A stretch of DNA of 6,395 nucleotides, taken from Rhodospirillales bacterium (lineage in GTDB: Bacteria; Pseudomonadota; Alphaproteobacteria; Rhodospirillales; JASLLV01). Made by a program: the position numbers and the translations under genes. Below, piece after piece: positions 1-5,492 of the stretch. The first letter of the stretch is position 1, and each line of letters starts with the position of its first letter. The stretch covers positions 1 through 6,395 of the forward strand of contig JASMAE010000102.1 in the NCBI GenBank assembly GCA_030754475.1, read 5' to 3'. Below the pieces are notes generated by a model. The model was not told where the DNA came from, did not search any database, and saw nothing but the letters and a program-made list of their open reading frames with translations.

Positions 1-231
1 GGCGTCTTCCATGGACTTGAGGCTCATGAAGGCTTTCCCGGCGCCGCCGCCGTTCTCCTGCATGAACATCTCGTAGCCCTTCTTCTGGATATCGAAGATG
101 TCGTCTCCGCCGTACCAGACCTGATAGGGCATGCGGCCGCCCCGCCAGTCGACGTCGTTCTTCTGGAAATCGAGCATATCGCGTTCGATGTCCTGCCAGC
201 CGCGGCCCTGTTCGGGCAGGGTATTTCTCAT
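1..231 (-). CDS. PLP-dependent decarboxylase/lyase-like protein, N-terminal fragment
   Basis: Only the first 77 codons are inside the window; the gene continues past base 1. The reading frame is open and begins MRNTLPEQGRGWQDIERDML. It goes on with a W-R-x-G-R segment (residues 29-33), an aromatic Y-x-V-W-Y-G-G segment (36-42), a 'YEMFMQENGGG' stretch (53-63) and 'FMSLKSMED' (68-76). This order (short leader, W-R-G, a tyrosine/methionine-rich helix ending in E-N-G, then 'F-x-S-L-K-x-M-E') matches my memory of the N-terminus of bacterial group II PLP decarboxylases close to sphingosine-1-phosphate lyase, often labelled aspartate aminotransferase family. The PLP lysine and catalytic domain lie outside, so the reaction cannot be checked. 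The ATG start is supported by a very strong ribosome binding site at 237-245. It lies 114 bp downstream of the dihydrodipicolinate-synthase-family gene on the same strand, so co-transcription is plausible. The coding call is firm; the family call is moderate. Confidence 0.7.
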   Translation of the reverse strand, partial: MRNTLPEQGRGWQDIERDMLDFQKNDVDWRGGRMPYQVWYGGDDIFDIQKKGYEMFMQENGGGAGKAFMSLKSMEDA

Positions 232-236
232 CGCCG

Positions 237-245
237 TCACCTCCC
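237..245 (-). promoter_or_regulatory. Strong ribosome binding site of the PLP enzyme gene
   Basis: On the minus strand this reads GGGAGGTGA, nearly the full anti-Shine-Dalgarno complement. The GGAGG core is 8 nt before the ATG at 231. It fixes the start codon and suggests efficient translation. It is the strongest ribosome binding site in the window. Confidence 0.8.
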
Positions 246-298
246 AATGTTTCGCGTTCGCCGTTCGTGGCGCTGACAGCGCGCCTGCGCGGTCGTTG

Positions 299-332
299 AG
301 CGGCCCGAAACGAGATCGCGGTACTGGCCGCT
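299..332. repeat. Weak inverted repeat in the lyase-PLP gene spacer
   Basis: AGCGGCC at 299-305 pairs with GGCCGCT at 326-332, giving 7-bp perfect arms around a 20-nt spacer. It sits just after the stop codon of the lyase gene and before the PLP gene. No T-run follows on either strand, so it is not a convincing intrinsic terminator. It could be a weak mRNA 3' structure or chance in GC-rich DNA. The rest of the 232-345 spacer shows only the ribosome binding site. Confidence 0.25.
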
Positions 333-345
333 GAGTCGTTGATCC

Positions 346-1257
346 TCAGGCCGCCTTCTCGACGGGAATCAGGCCTAAATCCTCGAGAACGGCCTTGGCG
401 CCGGCGAGGCGCCGGGCGCCGTCCTCGCCCAACTCGGCGAGGGTGTGCCGGGGGGCGCGCGCATCGCCCATGGGATAACCGACCAGGCGACAGAGCGCCT
501 TTTGCACGGCCATCTGGCCGCCGATCAGGACGGTGATCTCGAGGAGCTTGTTGTAAAGCGCCTCGGCCGCCTTCAGATCACCCTTCACCGTGAGATCGTA
601 GAGCGCCACCGATTGCCGGGGCATGTAGTTGCCGTAAGGCGAGACATGCCCTTTGGCGCCGAGCAGGTAAGCCTCGAACGGACGCCAGCCCCCGAAAACG
701 ATCATGCCGTCGTCGGTCAGGCGCCGGACTTCGTAAACCCGTTCGGTGACGCCGCTCGCCTCCTTGATGTATTTGATGTTGTCGAGCTCGCGCCACAGCC
801 TAGCCACGAACTCCGCCGACATGTCGATGCGGTTATTGAACGGGTTGTTGTACAGCATGATCGGGATCGAAACCGCCTCGTCGATCCGCTGGTAGTAGGT
901 GAAAATCTCCTCGTCCGACGCCTTGTAGTAATACGGCGGAATGATCATCAACCCGTCGGCTCCCAAATCCTGGGCCTCCTGGCTGTAGCGGATCGCGACC
1001 TCGGTGCGGTGGTTGGCCGTGCCGACGAGGACGGGAACGCGGCCCGCGGCCTGGTCGATGGTCGCCTTGACCACCTGGGTGCGCTCGTCGTCCGAGACCG
1101 CCAGGAACTCTCCGGTCGAACCCAGCGGGATCAGGCCCGGCACGCCTTCGTCGATCTGCCAGTCCACGAACCGCCGGAGCGCCCTTTCGTCGATCCCGGA
1201 GCCGTCGTCGGTGAACGGCGTGACCGTGACCGAATAAGCGCCTCGAAATTCCTTCAT
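346..1257 (-). CDS. Dihydrodipicolinate synthase (DapA/NAL) family lyase
   Basis: A complete class I, Schiff-base TIM-barrel protein of 303 aa; the family is usually about 290-310 aa. Family signatures occur in order: 'VTVTPFTDDG' near residue 10, the pyruvate-carboxylate loop GSTGE (46-50), 'GADGLMIIPPYYY' (99-111), the catalytic tyrosine in YNNP (Tyr136) and the Schiff-base lysine in IKEASG (Lys165). A glycine-rich barrel end ('FGGWRP', 'LLGAKGHVSPYGN') follows. Family members condense or cleave pyruvate or a related 2-oxoacid with an aldehyde. In DapA the loop is normally GTTGE and an Arg follows at Tyr+5; here the loop is GSTGE and the Tyr+5 residue is Asn, with an Arg only at Tyr+7. That argues against lysine biosynthesis and for a catabolic or unknown aldolase/dehydratase. 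A GTG at 1260-1258 lies directly before the ATG at 1257. The ATG is preferred because the Shine-Dalgarno at 1265-1271 is 7 nt away from it but only 4 nt from the GTG. The gene lies between a DMT transporter upstream and a PLP enzyme downstream on the same strand. Confidence 0.93.
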   Translation of the reverse strand: MKEFRGAYSVTVTPFTDDGSGIDERALRRFVDWQIDEGVPGLIPLGSTGEFLAVSDDERTQVVKATIDQAAGRVPVLVGTANHRTEVAIRYSQEAQDLGADGLMIIPPYYYKASDEEIFTYYQRIDEAVSIPIMLYNNPFNNRIDMSAEFVARLWRELDNIKYIKEASGVTERVYEVRRLTDDGMIVFGGWRPFEAYLLGAKGHVSPYGNYMPRQSVALYDLTVKGDLKAAEALYNKLLEITVLIGGQMAVQKALCRLVGYPMGDARAPRHTLAELGEDGARRLAGAKAVLEDLGLIPVEKAA

Positions 1258-1264
1258 CACATGA

Positions 1265-1271
1265 TCCTCTC
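1265..1271 (-). promoter_or_regulatory. Ribosome binding site deciding the lyase start
   Basis: Reads GAGAGGA on the minus strand. Its 3' end is 7 nt before the ATG at 1257 and 4 nt before the alternative GTG at 1260, which favours the ATG. Confidence 0.65.
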
Positions 1272-1290
1272 ATCAACGCCGGGTTCGCAG

Positions 1291-1303
1291 CCGGACGGTC
1301 CGG
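1291..1303. repeat. 13-bp perfect palindrome in the lyase leader
   Basis: CCGGACGGTCCGG is a perfect palindrome with a single central base (6-bp half-sites). It lies between the candidate -10 box (1323-1328) and the ribosome binding site (1265-1271) of the lyase gene. That position suits a repressor operator or a small leader hairpin (5-bp stem, 3-nt loop). GC-rich palindromes of this size can arise by chance in such DNA, so function is inference only. Confidence 0.3.
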
Positions 1304-1322
1304 GGCCGCTCGCCGACGACCC

Positions 1323-1351
1323 AGAATTGGCATTCCGTCAACCGGTGTCAA
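1323..1351 (-). promoter_or_regulatory. Candidate sigma70-type promoter for the lyase gene
   Basis: On the minus strand a perfect -35 hexamer TTGACA (1351-1346) is followed by exactly 17 bp and then AATTCT (1328-1323) as a weak -10, matching 3 of 6 bases including the important second A and final T. Transcription would start near 1315, about 60 nt before the ATG. It lies in the 103-bp spacer between the DMT transporter stop and the lyase start, so the lyase may be transcribed independently of the transporter. The good spacing and -35 support it; the poor -10 limits confidence. Confidence 0.4.
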
Positions 1352-1354
1352 CCG
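1337..1354. repeat. 10-bp-period direct repeat over the -35 box
   Basis: GTCAACCG occurs twice, at 1337-1344 and 1347-1354, separated by GT. On the minus strand it reads CGGTTGAC-AC-CGGTTGAC. The period of 10 bp is about one helical turn, and the upstream copy contains part of the TTGACA -35 hexamer. This arrangement would suit a regulator binding one face of the DNA at the promoter. No regulator gene is present in the window to pair with it. Confidence 0.35.
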
Positions 1355-1360
1355 CAACGC

Positions 1361-2326
1361 TCAGCCTTTTCGATCGGCGGGAAAGCGGCGGCGTCCGGGG
1401 CCTTGGCCGGTGCTACCCGTACTTGCGTCCGTGATCCGGTGCTCGCGGTAGGCCATGTAGGAGATTGCGCCGGCAATGATCAGCCCGCCGAACCAGGTCC
1501 AGGCGTCGGGCACCTCGGCGAAGGCGAGGTATCCAATTCCCGACGCCCAGATGAGCTGGGTGAATCGAACCGGCGAGACCACGGCGATGTCGGCTTCCTT
1601 GATGGCCTGGTTCATGAAGAGGTGCGTTGCGCTGCCAAACGCGCCCATAAGCACCAGGACCACCAGCTCCGAGGGCGTCGGGGTCCGCCACACGAAGAGC
1701 GCACACGCGAACAGGATCGGCGTCGCGACGAGACCCATGTACATGATGATGGTCAGGTTCATTTCGGTGCGCGCCAGCCACTTGACGATGATGACGCCGG
1801 CCGCCGCGGATACGGCCGCTCCGACCGCCAGCATGGTTCCCAGGTCGACGGCCACCACGCCGGGGCGGATGACGAGCATGGTGCCGGCGAATCCGACCAC
1901 GAGCGCGGTCATGCGCCGCGCCCGCACGATTTCGCCCAGGAGAAGGACGGCGAACAGGGTGGCGAACAGGGGTGAGGAAAACGAGATCGCCGTCACCTTG
2001 GCGAGGGGGATGAGGCTAAGCGCCGTAAACGAAAACAATATGACCGCGACGTTGACGAGGCCACGGACGCCGTGCAAACCGATGCGCCGCGTCCGAAGGG
2101 GCCCGAAACCGTGCCGCAGGAAGGCCGGAAGCAGAATGAGGAAACCGAACAACGAGCGGAAGAACGCGATGACGAATGGGTGCAGATCGGAGGACAGATC
2201 GCGAATCAACGCCGCCATCATCGTTCCCGACAGCGCCGACAACGCCATATAGACCATGCCCCGCAAGGTGCCAGGCGTGCGTAGGATGGCGAACCGGGCC
2301 GCGGTACGCTTCGCTATTCTCGACAC
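1361..2326 (-). CDS. DMT superfamily (EamA) transporter
   Basis: A polytopic inner-membrane protein of 321 aa with two EamA repeats and about ten hydrophobic helices, the usual DMT layout. The first repeat starts near residue 21 ('LRGMVYMALSALSGTMMAAL'). It includes 'FFRSLFGFLILLPAF' (55-69) and ends with the family-typical 'SPLFATLFAVLLLGE' (118-132) and 'GFAGTMLVIRPG' (145-156). The second repeat begins at about 163, contains 'GSATHLFMNQAIKEA' and 'VVSPVRFTQLIWA', and ends with 'GGLIIAGAISYMAYREHR'. The start is taken as GTG at 2326, because a GAGGTG ribosome binding site lies 5 nt upstream. A longer frame reaching 2434 would add 36 Pro/Arg-rich residues unlike a DMT N-terminus. DMT proteins carry metabolites such as amino acids, nucleotide sugars or drugs; the substrate here cannot be told. 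It lies 103 bp upstream of the lyase gene on the same strand and could supply or export that enzyme's substrate. Confidence 0.92.
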   Translation of the reverse strand: MSRIAKRTAARFAILRTPGTLRGMVYMALSALSGTMMAALIRDLSSDLHPFVIAFFRSLFGFLILLPAFLRHGFGPLRTRRIGLHGVRGLVNVAVILFSFTALSLIPLAKVTAISFSSPLFATLFAVLLLGEIVRARRMTALVVGFAGTMLVIRPGVVAVDLGTMLAVGAAVSAAAGVIIVKWLARTEMNLTIIMYMGLVATPILFACALFVWRTPTPSELVVLVLMGAFGSATHLFMNQAIKEADIAVVSPVRFTQLIWASGIGYLAFAEVPDAWTWFGGLIIAGAISYMAYREHRITDASTGSTGQGPGRRRFPADRKG

Positions 2327-2329
2327 GGG

Positions 2330-2335
2330 CACCTC
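2330..2335 (-). promoter_or_regulatory. Ribosome binding site deciding the DMT transporter start
   Basis: GAGGTG on the minus strand, with its GAGG core 5 nt before the GTG at 2326. No comparable site precedes the in-frame alternatives at 2434 or the internal ATG at 2257, where a GGGG run is too close. Confidence 0.65.
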
Positions 2336-2367
2336 GCCGCGGTCGCCTTGGTGGGGCGCGAAGGGGA

Positions 2368-2397
2368 CGCAAGCCAGCCCCATCCATCCGGCTTGCG
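2368..2397. repeat. 8-bp inverted repeat upstream of the DMT gene
   Basis: CGCAAGCC at 2368-2375 and GGCTTGCG at 2390-2397 are perfect inverted arms around a 14-nt spacer. The structure lies 42-71 nt upstream of the transporter start codon, in the divergent intergenic region. It could be an operator or a 5'-leader hairpin of the transporter mRNA. There is no T-run after it on either strand, so it is unlikely to be a terminator. I saw no strong -35/-10 pair for either direction in 2327-2533. Confidence 0.35.
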
Positions 2398-2498
2398 CGT
2401 GTCCGGTTGAAGCATTTTGTCGCCGAGGCGGCAACTGGCCGCGACTCGCGCGCCCTCAAGGTGCGGCGCGCGGCACGAATAAAACGGCGCGCGCCTGA

Positions 2499-2514
2499 TT
2501 GCGCGGACGCGCAA
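2499..2514 (+). repeat. Short hairpin in the ElyC-like gene leader
   Basis: TTGCGC-GGAC-GCGCAA forms a 6-bp stem with a 4-nt loop, ending 19 nt before the ATG at 2534. It follows a run of GC-rich self-complementary sequence (GGCGCGCGCC at 2486-2495 is itself a palindrome). The gene has no good Shine-Dalgarno, so structure here could affect translation, but this is inference. Confidence 0.25.
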
Positions 2515-2533
2515 GGCGCGATATCACCGGGCC

Positions 2534-3343
2534 ATGTTCTTCGAGCTCGCCAAGATCGGGGGCGCGGTGGTAGAGCCGGGCAACCTGTTGACCGTGCTGC
2601 TTTGCGCCGGCGCGGTGTTTTCGTGGACGCGAAGGCGACGGCTCGGGCGTTGGCTGGTCACGCTGGCGGCCCTGGGCGCCCTGGTTTTCGCCACCGTTCC
2701 CTTCGGCGCGGGCATGATCCGCGCGCTCGAGAACCGGTTTCCCGCAGTCCGCGAGCTGCCCGCCGAGGTCGACGGAATCGTCGCCCTTGGCGGCGTCGTC
2801 AACCCGTGGGTGACCGAGGCGCGGGGACAGCTCTCACTGGGAGGCGGAATCGAGCGCCTGACCGAACTCGCCGCCCTCGGCCGGCGCTATCCCCGCGCCA
2901 AGCTGATTTTCTCGGGCGGATCGGGCGATCCGTTGCGCCAGGAGCTCAAGGAAGCCGAGATGGTGAAGCCTTATCTCGAATCCATCGGACTGGATCCGAC
3001 TCGCGTGATCCTGGAGGCGGAAGCGCGCAACACTTACGAGAACGCGCAATTCACGTACCGGCTCGCAAGGCCGAAAGCCGATGAGACGTGGGTGTTGATC
3101 ACGTCCGCTGTGCACATGCCGCGTGCCGTGGGCTCGTTTCGCAAAGCCGGGTGGACGATTCTCCCCTATCCGGTGGACTATAATCTCATGCCTGAAAAGG
3201 ATTTCGCGCTTCGTTTCAGCCTGCGGGGCGGGCTGTCGTCGGCGGCCGGCGGAATCCACGAATGGCTCGGCTTGTTGATGTACCGATTGACCGGAAGAAC
3301 GGACACACTGTTTCCGGCGCCCCAAGGAGACATGATCGAATGA
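2534..3343 (+). CDS. ElyC/YdcF-family (DUF218) envelope biogenesis protein
   Basis: A 269-aa inner-membrane protein with the ElyC layout. The N-terminus 'MFFELAKIGGAVVEPGNLL' leads into a first membrane helix (about 9-31), a basic turn RRRR (33-36) and a second helix (about 38-56). The typical 'ALENRFP' (64-70) marks entry to the periplasm. The DUF218 domain runs from about 79 to 225: 'VDGIVALGG' (79-87), 'IFSGGSG' (125-131), 'EAEMVKPYLESIGL' (140-153), 'NTYENA' (166-171) and 'LITSAVHMPRA' (188-198). In E. coli, ElyC is needed for proper peptidoglycan and polysaccharide synthesis, with a proposed role in undecaprenyl-phosphate use; the biochemical activity of the family is not settled. The ATG gives a family-like N-terminus although the Shine-Dalgarno is poor. 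The gene is 37 bp upstream of the lytic transglycosylase, suggesting an operon of cell-wall genes. It is divergent from the DMT transporter. The family call is strong; a precise gene symbol is not justified. Confidence 0.9.
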   Translation: MFFELAKIGGAVVEPGNLLTVLLCAGAVFSWTRRRRLGRWLVTLAALGALVFATVPFGAGMIRALENRFPAVRELPAEVDGIVALGGVVNPWVTEARGQLSLGGGIERLTELAALGRRYPRAKLIFSGGSGDPLRQELKEAEMVKPYLESIGLDPTRVILEAEARNTYENAQFTYRLARPKADETWVLITSAVHMPRAVGSFRKAGWTILPYPVDYNLMPEKDFALRFSLRGGLSSAAGGIHEWLGLLMYRLTGRTDTLFPAPQGDMIE

Positions 3344-3369
3344 CGCATCGTCACCGCGACCGCGCCGCC

Positions 3370-3374
3370 GGAGG
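3370..3374 (+). promoter_or_regulatory. Ribosome binding site deciding the GTG start of the transglycosylase
   Basis: GGAGG with 6 nt to the GTG at 3381. It supports the non-ATG start, which is followed at once by a signal peptide. Confidence 0.75.
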
Positions 3375-3380
3375 CTACGC

Positions 3381-4373
3381 GTGAAGTGCGCGGCGAGGGG
3401 GGTCGCGCTGGGCGTGGCCGTCGTCGCGGCGGCGGCGATCCAGCTTGCGCCGGGATCCGTCGCCGGCCAGAACCCGCGATTCGGCCAGTGGCTTGTCGAG
3501 GTGCGCCAAGAAGCCCTCGATCGGGGGATCAGCGGACCGACCTTGGAGCGTGCACTTGCCGGCCTTTCTCCCATACCGCGGGTCGTCGAGCTCGATCGTC
3601 AGCAGCCCGAATTCACGCTCACGTTCCGCCAATACATGGACCGCGTCGTGCCCGCGAGCCGGGTGGAACAGGGCCGCCGAAGGATGGGTGAGAACGCCCA
3701 GGTGCTCAGCGAGATCGGCGCGGCTTACGGCGTCCAGCCACACTACCTCGCCGCCCTTTGGGGAATCGAGAGCGATTTCGGCCGAATCACCGGCGGCTTT
3801 CCCGTGATCTCGGCCTTGGCGACGCTGGCGTTTGACGGCCGGCGAAGCGCCTATTTCCGGGGTGAGCTCATGGACGCACTCGCCATTCTCGACGGCAACC
3901 ACGTCACCCTCGACAAGATGATTGGATCGTGGGCGGGCGCCATGGGGCAGAGCCAGTTCATGCCGTCGAGCTTTCTCGCCTTCGCGCGAGATCACGACGG
4001 GGACGGCCGCAAGGACATCTGGGACACGAAGGCCGATGTCTTCGCGTCGGCGGCGAACTACCTCAAGCGGTCGGGGTGGAAGGGAGATCAGACTTGGGGC
4101 AGGCCGGTGCGGCTGCCTGCCGCGTTCGATCCGGCGCTTGCTGATCTGGCGGTGCGAAAACCATTGAGCGATTGGCAGAAGATGGGTGTTCGCCGCGCCG
4201 ACGGAGGCGATCTGCCGACGCGCGATCTTATGGCGTCGGTCGTGATTCCCGATGGTCCCGATGGTCCCGCGTTCGTGGTCTACGACAATTTCCGCGTCAT
4301 CCTCAAATGGAACCGCTCCACGTTTTTCGCTGTCGCCGTGGGTTCCCTTGCCGATCGACTGGCGGGCGGATAG
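3381..4373 (+). CDS. Lytic murein transglycosylase, MltB/SLT_2 family
   Basis: A 330-aa secreted enzyme that cleaves the MurNAc-GlcNAc bond of peptidoglycan to leave 1,6-anhydro-MurNAc ends. It starts with a signal peptide (basic n-region, hydrophobic 8-23, likely signal peptidase I cleavage after S-V-A28). No lipobox is present, so unlike E. coli MltB it is probably soluble in the periplasm. Family motifs: 'RQYMDRVV' (83-90), the catalytic glutamate in 'ALWGIESDFGR' (Glu130), 'GSWAGAMGQSQFMPSSF' (182-198), an EF-hand-like loop 'DHDGDGRKDIWD' (204-215) as in Slt35, 'NYLKRSGW' (226-233) and the closing 'NFRVILKWNRSTFFAVAVG' (303-321). It is a little shorter than E. coli MltB (361 aa) and ends right after the catalytic domain, with no C-terminal peptidoglycan-binding domain. 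The GTG start is backed by GGAGG at 3370-3374. It lies 37 bp after the ElyC-like gene and 72 bp before rlpA. Family and catalytic residue are clear. Confidence 0.95.
   Translation: MKCAARGVALGVAVVAAAAIQLAPGSVAGQNPRFGQWLVEVRQEALDRGISGPTLERALAGLSPIPRVVELDRQQPEFTLTFRQYMDRVVPASRVEQGRRRMGENAQVLSEIGAAYGVQPHYLAALWGIESDFGRITGGFPVISALATLAFDGRRSAYFRGELMDALAILDGNHVTLDKMIGSWAGAMGQSQFMPSSFLAFARDHDGDGRKDIWDTKADVFASAANYLKRSGWKGDQTWGRPVRLPAAFDPALADLAVRKPLSDWQKMGVRRADGGDLPTRDLMASVVIPDGPDGPAFVVYDNFRVILKWNRSTFFAVAVGSLADRLAGG
4248..4268 (+). repeat. Short 9-bp tandem repeat inside the transglycosylase gene
   Basis: CCCGATGGT occurs twice in a row followed by CCC, encoding a P-D-G-P-D-G-P stretch (residues 290-296) in a surface-loop region of the protein. 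The unit keeps the frame. It is a small slippage-type duplication with no evident regulatory role. Confidence 0.6.
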
Positions 4374-4387
4374 ACTACTAGATAGCC

Positions 4388-4422
4388 ATACAAAATCGTG
4401 TACATCATCCAAGATATTGTAT
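4388..4422. repeat. AT-rich inverted repeat between mltB-like gene and rlpA
   Basis: ATACAAAATC (4388-4397) and GATATTGTAT (4413-4422) are inverted arms matching at 9 of 10 positions, with a 15-nt spacer. They start 15 bp after the transglycosylase stop codon and end 23 bp before the rlpA ATG. The surrounding spacer (4374-4430) is strikingly AT-rich compared with the rest of the window, as expected for a promoter or operator region. A clean -35/-10 pair is not visible. It is not a standard terminator, since the stem is AT-rich and lacks a following T-run. Confidence 0.4.
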
Positions 4423-4445
4423 CCAAAAGACTGCGGGTTACCGGG

Positions 4446-5420
4446 ATGCGGCACTCCAAGACGTTCCTACGCTTTGCTGTCCTCGGTCTTGCTTTCGTGG
4501 TTCTCGGTGCGTGCGCGGAGACCCAGTTCGTGGCGCAGACGGCCAAGCGCGTGGTCGAGGTTAGGGAGCCGCCGGCTGCCGAGGGAATCTACAAGGTGGG
4601 AAACCCGTACGAGATCGCGGGCATCTGGTACTTCCCGGCCGCGGATTACGGATACGACGAAACTGGAATCGCGTCCTGGTACGGCTCGCAATTTCACGGG
4701 CGCGACACGGCGAACGGCGAGCGTTTCGACATGAACACGCTTTCAGCCGCGCACAAGACACTGCCCATGCCCAGCTTCGTCCGGGTGACGAACCTGGAAA
4801 ACGGGCGCAACCTCAACCTTCGTGTCAACGACCGGGGGCCTTTCGTTCGCGGACGCGTCATCGACGTATCGCGTCGGGCCGCCCAGCTTCTCGGGTTCGA
4901 GAACAGCGGGACCGCCCGGGTCCGCGTCCAGATTCTCGCCCGGGAGAGCCAGGCGGTCGCGATGCAGATGAAAGGCGATCAAAGGATGGCCTCGATCGGA
5001 ACACCCATCACGAACGAGCCCAAGCCGAGCCCTTCGGTCAGCCGCACAAGCCTGCCGCCGATCGCGGGCGCGGGCGCGCCACCCGCTCGCGAGAACGTGC
5101 GGTCCGCGGCGACAACCGCCGTGGCGGAACGGGCCGCGCCCGAACCGGTCGCGCCCGAACTGGGGACCGTTACCGTGACGGCCGCGCGCGAAACCACGCT
5201 GTACGTTCAGGCCGGCGCGTTCGGGTACTTCGACAACGCCAACCAGGTTCGCGCCCGATTGTTCGGTGTGGGCGAGGTCACGGTGAACCCCGTTCTCGTC
5301 GATGGTCGGGATCTTTATCGGGTGCGTGTCGGGCCGTTGACGACCGTCCAGGCCGCGGATCTCGCCCTGGACCGCGTGATTTCAGCCGGCTATCCGGACG
5401 CCCGTATCATTGTCGATTGA
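4446..5420 (+). CDS. rlpA: RlpA-type septal ring lytic transglycosylase, SPOR-domain lipoprotein
   Basis: A 324-aa outer-membrane lipoprotein. The signal peptide ends in the lipobox L-G-A-C23; the residue after Cys is Ala, not Asp, which favours the outer membrane. The double-psi beta-barrel lies at about 72-160: 'GIASWYGSQFHGRDTANGE' (74-92), 'AAHKTLP' with His103, 'VNDRGPF' with Asp129, then 'RVIDVSRRAAQLLGF'. His and Asp at these places are the residues required for activity in Pseudomonas aeruginosa RlpA, which cleaves glycan strands lacking stem peptides. A Pro/Ala-rich linker (about 165-250) leads to a C-terminal SPOR domain (about 251-324, 'TLYVQAGAFGYFDNANQVRA'), which binds denuded septal glycan and would place the enzyme at the division site. 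ATG 4446 is chosen because the lipoprotein signal begins there. The frame is open up to a GTG at 4398, but that would add 16 residues before the signal and would start inside the AT-rich inverted-repeat region. The Shine-Dalgarno is weak (GGG, 8 nt upstream). The D,D-carboxypeptidase follows after 72 bp. Confidence 0.94.
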   Translation: MRHSKTFLRFAVLGLAFVVLGACAETQFVAQTAKRVVEVREPPAAEGIYKVGNPYEIAGIWYFPAADYGYDETGIASWYGSQFHGRDTANGERFDMNTLSAAHKTLPMPSFVRVTNLENGRNLNLRVNDRGPFVRGRVIDVSRRAAQLLGFENSGTARVRVQILARESQAVAMQMKGDQRMASIGTPITNEPKPSPSVSRTSLPPIAGAGAPPARENVRSAATTAVAERAAPEPVAPELGTVTVTAARETTLYVQAGAFGYFDNANQVRARLFGVGEVTVNPVLVDGRDLYRVRVGPLTTVQAADLALDRVISAGYPDARIIVD

Positions 5421-5492
5421 TCTCAAATCCGCCTCATTCTCGGTCTATCGGCGGCCCAATGAACCCCGAGGCACACTGAAAAACGGATCGCA

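Noticed and set aside
445..1434. 329-codon open frame on the plus strand opposite the DHDPS-family gene
   Set aside because: Antisense shadow of a clear family member; composition is Arg/Val/Asp-rich without motifs, and it runs into the intergenic spacer and the next gene's 3' end.
1476..2252. 258-codon plus-strand frame opposite the DMT transporter
   Set aside because: Antisense to ten hydrophobic helices. The Thr/Met/Arg-rich product is the usual reverse-complement image of a membrane protein gene.
2327..2434. N-terminal extension of the DMT transporter by 36 residues
   Set aside because: The extra segment is Pro/Arg/Gly-rich and unlike EamA N-termini, while GTG 2326 has a well-placed GAGGTG.
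2471..2486. Possible sigma54 promoter (GGCACG followed by AAAC) upstream of the ElyC-like gene
   Set aside because: The -24 part resembles the consensus, but the required GC at -12 is missing, so it does not qualify.
2176..3084. 302-codon plus-strand frame spanning the divergent intergenic region into the ElyC-like gene
   Set aside because: It crosses the start of a well-supported gene in another frame, is very Arg-rich, and has no family resemblance.
4398..4445. N-terminal extension of RlpA from a GTG at 4398
   Set aside because: It would bury the lipoprotein signal 16 residues inside the protein. ATG 4446 gives a normal signal and lipobox.
3375..4454. 359-codon open frame on the minus strand covering the whole lytic transglycosylase gene
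   Set aside because: It is antisense to a gene with clear motifs and a signal peptide. The protein is Arg/His/Pro-rich with no recognisable domain. Long antisense frames are expected opposite GC-rich codons with strong third-position bias.
5421..5492. Terminator or promoter between rlpA and the carboxypeptidase
   Set aside because: Only a weak CTCGG/CCGAG pairing with a long loop is visible, with no T-run and no convincing -35/-10 pair.
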